Source of the DNA: Adiantum capillus-veneris
Taxonomy: Eukaryota > Streptophyta > Polypodiopsida > Polypodiales > Pteridaceae
Assembly (NCBI GenBank): GCA_014529385.2
Contig: CM043956.1
Span: forward strand, 60,461,120-60,521,119
DNA: 60,000 bases
Direction: 5' to 3'
The position numbers were made by a program, and so were the translations under genes. Below are positions 11,901 to 18,590 of this stretch, piece after piece. How positions within the stretch are numbered: the first letter of the stretch is position 1; each line of letters opens with the position of its first letter. The notes below the pieces were generated by a model. That model saw only the letters and a list, made by a program, of their open reading frames with translations, made no database searches and had not been told where the DNA came from.

Positions 11901-12474
11901 TTCTATTGGTTTCTTCAGTAAGCAGACTTCCTTCTACACCTGCTATGTTCAAACCATCTGGAGGTGCAGAATTACTCAAAGCTGTGCGAAAAGTGTCCCA
12001 ACTTTCCGGCAATGTGATCAACAGGAACATAGCTCTAACAGGTTCATCAAACTTGACACATTGAGCTGACAACTGACTGTAGATGGTGTTGAATTCATTC
12101 AGATGATTGGACATAGGTGTCCCTTCTTTCATCTTCAAGTCAACAAGCTTTTTAAGCCAGTATACCTGTGAAGCTGCACTCTGCTTCTCATAAAGATCAC
12201 TCAGCTTTAACCATGCTTGATAAGCCGACATCTCGTCTGCTACATTGAAGTAAACGCTTTCTGCCAAAGTCAGCATAATGGTAGAAAGTGCCAATTCATC
12301 CCTTTCGCTCCATTCATCTTCGTCCATATCTTCTGGTTTTATCCCCTTGAGCTTTATAGGTTTTATCTGCTTCTTTTGTACCAACACGTGCCAAATCTGC
12401 TTCTTCCACAATGGGAAATTGGTTCCATCTAGCTTCTTGATATTGTAAAGAGCAGTGTCCTGTGATCCAGCCAT
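8962..12474 (-). CDS. Copia gag-pol polyprotein (ends at a premature TGA)
   Basis: 1170 codons from ATG 12472-12474 (MAGSQDTALYNIKKLDG). Residues 1-230: Copia-type Gag. 235-248: zinc knuckle CYHCGKKGHMKRDC. About 317-327: protease IIDSGASLHVS. 447-481: integrase zinc-binding (H-x-H...C-x2-C, ending CEHC). 506-600: integrase core with HSD, TDNGG (551-555) and NPPQNGVAER (580-589). About 810-1060: RT with QMDVKTTFLHGDL (motif A), SLYGLKQSPRAW and YVDD (about 989-992). From about 1110: RNase H, stopping at TGA 8962-8964. The integrase jumps from HSDL straight to DDYSRKVW: roughly 20-25 residues usually found there are missing in frame. It would form particles, cut itself and integrate copies, but the integrase is probably impaired. 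Confidence 0.9.
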   Translation of the reverse strand: MAGSQDTALYNIKKLDGTNFPLWKKQIWHVLVQKKQIKPIKLKGIKPEDMDEDEWSERDELALSTIMLTLAESVYFNVADEMSAYQAWLKLSDLYEKQSAASQVYWLKKLVDLKMKEGTPMSNHLNEFNTIYSQLSAQCVKFDEPVRAMFLLITLPESWDTFRTALSNSAPPDGLNIAGVEGSLLTEETNRKTMDKGKGTALVVRERTKEKYKGGKRNQSRSKSRSAKGKSDIECYHCGKKGHMKRDCREWKAEKGKEKAEDHGEKNKSSVKIQEINVTNTVAEDDSLVSGDIYFLKNTMDSALLTASDGNALSDWIIDSGASLHVSPNKEWFTSYVTTKDHVRLGNGQTCEILGVGDVQLKFQNGSSFTLKNVRHVPAITKSLISTGLLDDAGYVTTFGQNMWKISKGSMTVAHGVKSGGLYMIYVSNVSKNVINVTEQPNVSLWHSQLRHMSKKGMEIFSCSGYLPGFSFNDFEFCEHCLYGKQTQQPHKHRSSRRDTQLALVHSDLDDYSRKVWVYFLKHKDEAFSVFKTFVTLVENQSGKKLKCLHTDNGGEYVSKAFQDFCESKGIKRELTALYNPPQNGVAERMNRTIQEKVRSMLSNAQLPNGFWAEAVSTAVHLVNRSPSKVLQKDSVPEMVWSGKMPSHKHLRVFGCEAYTQVPKEFRNKLEPKSRKCIFLGYGNSGEMGYRLWNPESRKVVRSNDVHFNESKYHSKPERVEEIRRVVFQEDGPARARQNVRAQEEQGQDRVEPQVVAEPEPPIVRRSGRVTRPLDRFVPSMNYVMLTDCNEPSCYKEAVQMKDSGNWQLAMQSEMTALHKNQTWKLVKLPRDKKALPCKWVYRYKITAHDSHPKYKARLVAKGFKQEQGIDFDEVFSPVVKMTTLRCFLALVAILDLVLHQMDVKTTFLHGDLDVEIYMQQPEGFVEKGKEDWVCQLLKSLYGLKQSPRAWYHKFHKFMLSQGYKRSEFDHCLYTKKAKDGSWLILILYVDDMLIAGKHLEEISALKSNMAKSFDMKDMGEASHILGMRIERDRSKKLIWLSQTEYIDEVLQRFNMEKGKALSVPLPPYVKLSKQDCPVSEEEQAEMDKIPYASAVGSLMYAMISTRPDIAFAVGVVSRYMSNPGKKHWEAVKGILRYLKATKSMRICYGSQELSVKGFTDPNYAGDLDN

Positions 12475-13555
12475 AGCTACGCTTCACAGTAGTTTACTTT
12501 CCTGGGAAAAATTCGGCAGAGTTTCCCCTGTAAACTGACCTCTGAACCAATATCAACCTGTCAAATGAACCAAGAAAGCTTCAGATTCTGCATAAATTTT
12601 GGCAGTCTCCTTTGTAAAATGGCTCTGGTGTACTCAAAAATAGACCAAAAAACAGCTCAAAAACACTGTCTCTCTGACACTGTAAGCTGTGGGTAAACCT
12701 GTCCTGCACTTGTACTGTCTCTGACTGTCCTGTCACTGTCCTGTAAGCATAGATTGCAACAATGCCTCAACGGCAGTAAAGCAAAGATGCAATCCCAACT
12801 GTCTAACTCACAGTCAATACATCCTAGCTGCCTATCTAAGGGTGCTCGAGGGATCGCTCCAAGACCTGTATCACCGAAAGGATCTCAACATTCGAGAATC
12901 CCCCAGCTCAATAAAACCTCACTCGACCCTCAACAAAGGCTGCAGTAAATTTGACAGTACATAGACTTTCCACAAAGTCATACATCCACAAATTTCCCAC
13001 TGTATGCTGTAACCGCTGCGACGGTTGTTTGCTGCGTGACTCACAACCAGCAAACCCTCAACAGACATACATCATCTCTGACAATACATACCATGTGGAA
13101 GTACCTGCAATGTCAGGATGAAATCTGGAATATCAAGCAGCAAACACAAGCTACCTGATGAACTAGTGGATGTCGCCTACAATCTGTGTGTAGATGCGCC
13201 CGTGTCGTATGTGACACGCCTCCAAGAACTGTGAGCCGTCCTTCGATGTGTAGACAGCCACAAATCAACACTTTGGGAGTGTCGATATCCTCAGCATCTG
13301 CAATCGTAGGCCAAAAACCCCTAATTTGCAGAGTCGGATATGCACCCACCGAGACCACGTAGTCGAAAATGGCCTGCGCAGACCTTTGTCGAAGCCGAAC
13401 GGTGGCCGAGATGACCTCAGAATGAAATTCTGAGAACACCGGGCCTTTCGGGCTTTCCCACAGGATTTGGGGCCGTGTCTTCGCCTGTCGAATTTCACTC
13501 CAATCTAAGCTGATGACTCTAGCCTCCTGCAGTGCTGCCCCGAGCCTCGATGTGA
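12475..13555 (-). other. Copia untranslated leader
   Basis: About 1.08 kb between primer binding site and gag start with no convincing protein. Several short frames exist but none has motifs. A leader this long next to 190-bp LTRs is notable. It would be expected to hold packaging and dimerisation signals, which I cannot identify by eye. Confidence 0.6.
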
Positions 13556-13567
13556 GCTCTAATACCA
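13556..13567 (-). promoter_or_regulatory. Copia primer binding site (initiator tRNA-Met)
   Basis: Sense-strand TGGTATTAGAGC, two bases inside the 5' LTR. It differs by one base from the common plant TGGTATCAGAGC, complementary to the 3' end of initiator tRNA-Met, which primes minus-strand DNA synthesis. Confidence 0.85.
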
Positions 13568-13569
13568 GT

Positions 13570-13759
13570 TGAAGGAGTACGAGCGGAAGTGCGACGCGAG
13601 AGAGTGCGAGAAGAAGAGCACGACGATATGGTGAACTCGCTCTACTGTAATGTGTAGAGCATAGTGAGTTCTTATTAGGTTTTTACAAAAGAATATGTGT
13701 ACATACCTGGCGGCCCGCCCACTTACCTGGGCGACCACATTGGGCTTTATACCCCAACA
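13570..13759 (-). repeat. Copia 5' LTR
   Basis: 190 bp and almost identical to the LTR at 8270-8461. It is followed in sense direction by two bases and then the primer binding site. The LTR is short for plant Copia elements. I could not single out a convincing TATA box in it. Confidence 0.95.
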
Positions 13760-13926
13760 GAGTGCTCATGGAAGAGACGCCATGCCTCTCCCGAGTCCCT
13801 ACTCAAGAACATCTGATACAAGTCTCGCTCCATTTGGGCTAGGTAAGCTCGCTTCTTCCGTCGCACAAGGCGTCGGAAAGCAATCCAAGACTATCTGTAA
13901 GTGATGACTCCTAAAAGAAGATCCCT

Positions 13927-15027
13927 CTAAAGCTGGTCTCTCATCTCTCTGCACTCTTCATCATACCAACTATTCTGGGGCATGCTCCCAGAATGTCGTC
14001 TCTTGCCTGATTGAGTGTGTGGGTATGCCACTGATGCAGCCCCGTGCAATGTCTCCGTCAGTAGCGTGGTGCACTCCTCCACTGAGAGACCTGTACCATT
14101 TGTGCCAGCTGTGCCTTCCAATAGACGGTCCCAGATCTCCTCTGAATAAACGAAATCAGTCTCTGGAGTAAATGTATAGCGGGTGTGTGACCTGCCTCCT
14201 GATGTTTGGGTTGTACTATACTGAAATTTAACGGATAGTGTCAAGAGAGCGTGGTCTACTGCTATGCCCACTGGCCTGGCTCCCACTGTGAAATCCTGAA
14301 TGCAGGGGATAAAACTCGGTTGTGTCATAACATAATCCACTGTACTGGCCCCATGTCTATGAGGAAAGCATGTGAAATCGGCTGCTCCAGGAAATCGCTG
14401 TAAGCCATTAAGTATGGCTAATCCATGTGTAGTCGTCATTTCCATGAGGTATCTCCCATACTCCGTTTGCTCTCTGTCATCTGAGCATCTGTCAAGCCCC
14501 AACTCACCCACATTCAGCTCTCTAAGCATCTCATCTGAAGTGTCGTAGAAGACTGTCTGTGAGTTGCCCGTCCGGGCATTGAAGTCCCCTAGGAGAATGA
14601 TATCACCATCCCTAGAAAACTCCCAAATGTCATCATCTAGGATAGAGAAAGGCGCCTGCCCTCTGGATGCGGCATACATTGATGTACTGGGAGGAAAGTA
14701 ACATATGGCAATATATAGTAATCGACCTGTGTCAGGTCTCAGTCTCACCCACATATATCTAGCCTGATCATCTCTTCGTACAATATGCAGTAGTGGTTGT
14801 AGTTCCTCTCTGAATAGCACTGCTACTCCTCCTGAACCTCTACTCCCGTGCTCAGATCTCGCATTTGTCCTGTGAGCTGTTTCCCATTTGTATCCCACCA
14901 CATGTGGCATTACCTGTCGAGGGGCCTGATGAGTCTCTGAGAAGAACACAATATCCTTGTCTTTGAAACTCTCCTCAAATGCGCCCACGTCCAACCTCAT
15001 AGACCCATTATAGTTCCAGGTAGCCAT
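13927..15027 (-). pseudogene. LINE1 ORF2 N-terminus: AP-like endonuclease
   Basis: Starts at ATG 15025-15027 (MATWNYNG), about 30 bp after the ORF1 stop. Exo/endo/phosphatase-fold motifs in order: an N-terminal WN-G motif; FFSETHQ (catalytic E); GSGGVAVLFREEL; ILLGDFNARTGN (GDFN catalytic); THGLAILNGL; STVDYVMTQ (S-x-DY); and VDHALLTLSVKF (DH). All key positions are present. A TAG after CREMRDQL (13927-13929) interrupts the protein. The same frame continues as the usual linker (ending EAWRLFHEHS) to 13765, where Copia interrupts it. The role would be nicking target DNA to prime reverse transcription. Confidence 0.85.
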
Positions 15028-15057
15028 CTTCAATGTGGTCCCATAGGTCTCGCACCG

Positions 15058-16110
15058 TCATGCAGTACGCCGCTCTAAAATCACCACCCGTCCATCTCTG
15101 TAGAAGGCTATCTTTCCCTTCTCCCTTGCCGCTGTAATCTCTGGCATTACCTCTCTCATATGTTTGAGCTGTGAGAGAGTCAAGTCATCACCGAGGAAAA
15201 TACCTGTCTTTTTGAGAGTAGTCCTCTTCCTCAAGAATTCCTTCTTCTCTTCCAACGAGGGGAAGCGTAGTATGAGAGCTCTCCCCTTTGAAGACTCACC
15301 CATGCCATCACTTTTCTTACCTACCCTCCATGCCTTTGTGTGCAAAGGCTTTTCCATCCCCATCATGGATGTAAGGCTTGTGACCTCTTTCTCCACATTG
15401 TTTATGTCTTTGAGACCGGTCACTCTCACATGCAGTGCTCGCATCCGCCTTCTTTGTTCCTCTTCGAGAGTCATGTTGATAAGCGTCGGTGTACAAGGAG
15501 TTTCTCGACCTTTCCCTTTCTTGGCGACCTCTATCCATTTTTCAGCCTCGTCCGCCTTTTTCTGTGTCCTTGTTATCATCTCCGCCCATGAAGATGTCTT
15601 TGCCACACTCAGTTTCTCTTCCTCTGTGATCCTCCTTACCTGTTCCTTAATTTCCTTGATTTCATCTATTACCGAGGGTTGAAATTCGCCTTCCTCTAGT
15701 CGATTGCTTACTCTATCAGCAAGCTCCTGTTTAAGAGCTGAGACTTCTTTTTTGAGTACTCGTATCTCGGCGTTTGGGTTCTCCTGTTTGAGGGTTGAGA
15801 CTTCTTCTTTGAGTGTCCGTATTTCTGCGTTAAGGCTCTCTTTCTCCTTCTTCCACTGTGCGCCCTCATTGAAGACCATCTGAAGTAGGTTGGCCTTCTC
15901 CTTCCACCATCCTTCCATCTCTGTTTTCCACTCCTTCATTTCCCTCTCCATTTGCGCCATCCGCTTATTCGTGAGCACGAAGGTTGCCTTTGCTCGCGGC
16001 TTGCAAACAAGTGAGACATTGGCGGCTTCCGTGTCCTGTGCAGGGTCTTCTTCAAGTGGATCCCTTACGGTGAGGCCCAAAGAATCAGGGTCTCCTTCAA
16101 GTGGATCCAT
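15058..16110 (-). CDS. LINE1 ORF1 protein (coiled coil plus RRM-like nucleic-acid-binding region)
   Basis: About 350 codons, uninterrupted. I chose the ATG at 16108-16110 because the frame upstream is only the translation of (TC)n and poly(C). Residues about 50-165 are rich in E, K and L in heptad-like spacing (MEREMKEWKTEMEGWW, LKEEVSTLKQE, LKKEVSALKQELADR), predicting a coiled coil for trimerisation. The last ~115 residues (LHVRVTGLKDINNVEKEV, then GRALILRFPSLEEKKEFLRKR, GDDLTLSQLKHMREVMPEI, and a final GKIAFYRDGRVVIL) resemble the RRM plus C-terminal domain of L1-type ORF1 proteins. Such proteins coat element RNA. An N-terminal repeat (DSLGLTV-DPLE twice) is encoded by a local duplication. 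It is intact although ORF2 is broken. Confidence 0.75.
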   Translation of the reverse strand: MDPLEGDPDSLGLTVRDPLEEDPAQDTEAANVSLVCKPRAKATFVLTNKRMAQMEREMKEWKTEMEGWWKEKANLLQMVFNEGAQWKKEKESLNAEIRTLKEEVSTLKQENPNAEIRVLKKEVSALKQELADRVSNRLEEGEFQPSVIDEIKEIKEQVRRITEEEKLSVAKTSSWAEMITRTQKKADEAEKWIEVAKKGKGRETPCTPTLINMTLEEEQRRRMRALHVRVTGLKDINNVEKEVTSLTSMMGMEKPLHTKAWRVGKKSDGMGESSKGRALILRFPSLEEKKEFLRKRTTLKKTGIFLGDDLTLSQLKHMREVMPEITAAREKGKIAFYRDGRVVILERRTA

Positions 16111-16130
16111 TACGGTGAGGCCCAAAGAAT

Positions 16131-16134
<4 letters not shown>

Positions 16135-16224
<90 letters not shown>

Positions 16225-16402
16225 CGCGCGATAGACTGAGGAAGGGGGGGCCCACGATAGGTAGAGGAGGGGGGGGCGCGCGCGATAGACGGGTGGGAGG
16301 GGGCAGCGCGACAAAGAGGGAGCGGGGCGGGCAGCGCGAGAGAGAGAGAGGGAGCGAGGGAGCAGCAGGGGGGCGGGAGCAGCAGGGGGGGGAGGGGGCA
16401 GC

Positions 16403-16450
<48 letters not shown>

Positions 16451-16464
16451 CAGGGGGGGGGCGG
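16135..16464. repeat. (GA)n, 42-nt poly(G) and GC-rich G-tract region upstream of LINE1
   Basis: (GA)n at 16135-16182 runs into an unbroken G run at 16183-16224. A GC-rich block follows with many G4-7 tracts, CGCGCG and (GA)n islands (about 16339-16352 and 16405-16448). A segment starting GGGAGCGGGGCGGGCAGCGC (about 16319) recurs at about 22758, on the other side of element D. This suggests D inserted into an array of such units. It may be LINE1 5' UTR or promoter sequence (minus strand); no gene is visible. Confidence 0.7.
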
Positions 16465-17083
16465 TGAAACTAATTTGACTATTTTGTTTCTAATTTCTAT
16501 TTTCTAGAATTAGGACTTTAATAAGAAATGTGCACAAGTTAACTAATAAGTTAAGGAATCACAGATCTGTAAGAAAAGCCATCAGGAAATAGACAACTCT
16601 GGTGTGTCATATGATGGGTGACAAGAAGCACCGTGAAGGAGTTGGCCTGTTAGTTCGGTGGAAGAAGACCACGTAATGGTGGTCCCTCATGAGTCACAAG
16701 ATGGGTGACAGGTTCATCAGTAAGGGGACACACTAAGGGTCTAAGGAGGAAATCCGAACTGAGTAAGAAAATACGCGTAAGAACGCAAGCACAAGAATAA
16801 AGATGGGTTCAATGAAGCTTTTTACGAAAAGCAGGAACAATCGCGGGAGGGCAGATGCTTTCCCGCGAGGAGTCTGTGTCTGCATTGCATCTGTGTCGTG
16901 TCCTGCACTCGGGGACGCTTGGAATGTGTCCGTGTAGCATTGTTTTCACTAACAGAGATAAAGCAACAAAACCAACCAGCAAATTCTCTCTCCCTATTTC
17001 GGGTAGAACAACGCAAAAAAAAAAAAAAAAAAAAACGGCCGCGATCTCTACGCGAGCAGTTATTCGTGCCGTGGCCGGGGAGC

Positions 17084-17090
17084 TATAAAA
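17084..17090 (+). promoter_or_regulatory. TATA box in the D LTR
   Basis: TATAAAA in a GC-rich context (GGGGAGCTATAAAAGCACC). The same box is at 22082-22088 in the 3' LTR. The poly(A) signal AATAAA lies about 390 bp downstream in each LTR. Confidence 0.75.
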
Positions 17091-17261
17091 GCACCACATG
17101 CCCTCACTCACGGGAGGTACCAACGTCAGCAAGAGAAGACTCTGCCGCAAGAGATCGCGAGACTACGAAGCACGGAAGTCGCTTTTTCCCGCGCAAGAGC
17201 GACAGGTATCTATTGTGGATTCGCCATACGAATTGTTGTCGCGTGTTTGTGTGGTTTGTTT

Positions 17262-17424
17262 TGCAGGAATCTCCTGTCTTACGGGAAGGCCCTTCACGGG
17301 AAGTACGGCTTCACGCCTAAGCCCCTTATGGGAAAGTACGGCTTCGCGCCTAAGTCTCTTACGGGAAGGAACGGCCTTGTGCCCAAGTCCTTTACGGGGA
17401 AGCACGACCTTCGGGTCTAAGATT
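17262..17424 (+). repeat. Mini-hairpin array in the 5' LTR of D
   Basis: Nine or so consecutive hairpins with 3-4 bp stems and TTA/TTC-type loops, alternating between two kinds: CCCttcacGGG or CCCCttatGGG, and GGCttcacGCC, GGCttcgcGCC or GGCcttgtGCC, ending with GACcttcgGGTC. Spacers are short and similar (AAGTA, TAAGT), giving a unit of about 35 bp. The array is kept in the 3' LTR at 22262-22417. Confidence 0.8.
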
Positions 17425-17623
17425 ACAGAACGGAGGGGTTTCCTCGGGTTCTCGTGCTTGTATAAGAATTCTCCCTGAATAAAAGAATACTCTTACCGGG
17501 GGGGAGACCAGCCCATCTTCTGGTCCCCAATACTGTGTCGATCTTCTCCCTTCTCTCATGTTTTTAAAGAATTATAATTTTCAGATTTTTCAAGTGCTCG
17601 TGTATGCTCCCGTTTTGTGACAG

Positions 17624-17635
17624 TGGTATCAGAGC
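17624..17635 (+). promoter_or_regulatory. Primer binding site of D (initiator tRNA-Met)
   Basis: TGGTATCAGAGC one base after the 5' LTR, an exact match to the usual plant initiator tRNA-Met primer site. Confidence 0.92.
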
Positions 17636-17696
17636 ATGGTCTCCTCTCTTTCTCTGTAAAGGAGGACGACTGTGGGAAGATACGGGAAGAAGCCAT

Positions 17697-18590
17697 GACA
17701 AGCCAAGAGAGAAGCAGGCGGAAACCTAAGTCTTGCAAGAAAAGCTCGCAGAGTTCGAAATTTTTTTTCTCTCTGCAAGAAGGCGACACAAGACTTGGGA
17801 TTCTCTGAGAAGGAGACAAGAGATGCTCAAGAAACTAGAGAATTTGAGGAGCGGAATGCTCAAGATACTTCAGAACCCAGAAGATATCCATGAACATCAA
17901 TCGAGAACCATAGCCAAGAAATCCCGTCATTTCGGGAAGGATATGAAGAAGGTCTCTAGACCTAGGAACACTCCAGTCAAGCTTGATACTTTTGACGGAA
18001 GGGAAGATGTCCTGAAAGCTACTGCTTTTATTTGACAGTTGGAAGTTGCCTTTGCAAACGGCAATTTCTGAGAAGTGTCGAAGGTGAGGCATGTGACCAA
18101 ACACCTCCAGGGGATTGCAAGTACTTGGTGGTATACCAAAGCTCTGCAAGGAACTTACAACAACAATTCAAGGCGGAATTCTCCGACAAATTATTTTTTT
18201 TCCTCTACGCTTTGAGGAGGGCATTCAAGAAGATTGGGATTGGTTTGCCCAATAGGAACACGAGCGAGTCAAAGCAAGTAGCGGTTCACTCTTGCCAAGG
18301 TAGGTCCATTCTTGATCCTCTCTGAGGAGGGAAAGATGAACAAATTTAACGAAGGACTTTTGCCCGAATTTTGTAAACCCATCTGCAAGATACTTTGCAG
18401 CAGATGGTGGAGTCAGCAATAAAAGCTGAAAGTGTACACCTTGATGTACATAGAATACAGTCCCCGCAGTGGGACGAGAACCATTGAACATAGAAACAAC
18501 GAATTTTTGTTACCTCTCCTCGAAGGATACATTGCTATCCGGAGAAAGTTTGGAGTAACGGAACTCAATCTAACTCTTGAATTTTTGACC
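17697..18590 (+). pseudogene. Decayed gag of D
   Basis: A Retrotrans_gag-like signature is visible across several frames. PVKLDTFDGREDVLKATAF (about 17970-18030) is followed by QLEVAFANGNF, then KVRHVTKHLQGIASTWWYTKAL (about 18080-18150), and later GKMNKFNEGLLPEF. The pattern, with F-x-G, a hydrophobic QLE-x-x-F and a final WW, matches the capsid region of Gypsy Gag. At least two stops and several frameshifts break it. No zinc knuckle, protease or RT follows. It would have coated element RNA. Confidence 0.6.

Larger units (their letters stand above)
8270..13759 (-). mobile_element. Ty1/Copia element, nearly intact, inserted in LINE1
   Basis: A 5490-bp element with short LTRs (192 and 190 bp), TG...CA ends, and a 5-bp target duplication GAGTG at 8265-8269 and 13760-13764. 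Sense is minus: 5' LTR 13570-13759, primer binding site 13556-13567, non-coding leader of about 1.08 kb, one gag-pol frame 12474 to 8551 with a single nonsense codon, polypurine tract next to 8462, 3' LTR 8270-8461. The LTRs differ by two substitutions and one AG indel, so the insertion is recent compared with its LINE host. Confidence 0.95.
5727..16134 (-). mobile_element. LINE1: two-ORF non-LTR retrotransposon split by a Copia insertion
   Basis: Sense direction is minus. ORF1 (16110-15058) is followed about 30 bp later by ORF2, with AP-type endonuclease (15027-13927), linker (13926-13765), then, beyond the Copia element, RT (8264-6468) and a C-terminal CCHC-like segment (about 6440-5940). 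A 3' UTR of about 210 bp then runs into (TC)n. Removing the Copia and one copy of GAGTG restores the reading frame across the junction. The intact LINE would be about 5 kb. The 5' end is uncertain: ORF1 is preceded by (TC)n and a 42-nt poly(C) on the sense strand. ORF2 is inactive, with several stops and a changed catalytic residue. Confidence 0.85.
16465..17622 (+). repeat. 5' LTR of D
   Basis: 1158 bp. A TATA box is at 17084-17090 (CTATAAAAGC), a mini-hairpin array at 17262-17424, an AATAAA at 17478-17483, and a run of seven G near 17500. A poly(A) run lies at about 17015-17035. The TATA and poly(A) signal positions put the hairpin array in the transcribed R/U5 part, so every transcript would carry it. 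Confidence 0.92.

Noticed and set aside
15164-15682. Plus-strand open frame of 172 codons
   Set aside because: It is the antisense shadow of LINE1 ORF1, which has clear coiled-coil and RNA-binding features on the minus strand.
13927-16110. Host gene with an endonuclease domain
   Set aside because: The GDFN and DH motifs, the ORF1-ORF2 order and the RT beyond the Copia insertion fit a LINE.
17262-17424. tRNA-like or snoRNA cluster in the D LTR
   Set aside because: No cloverleaf, A/B boxes or C/D boxes; the stems are too short and repeat in a simple pattern.
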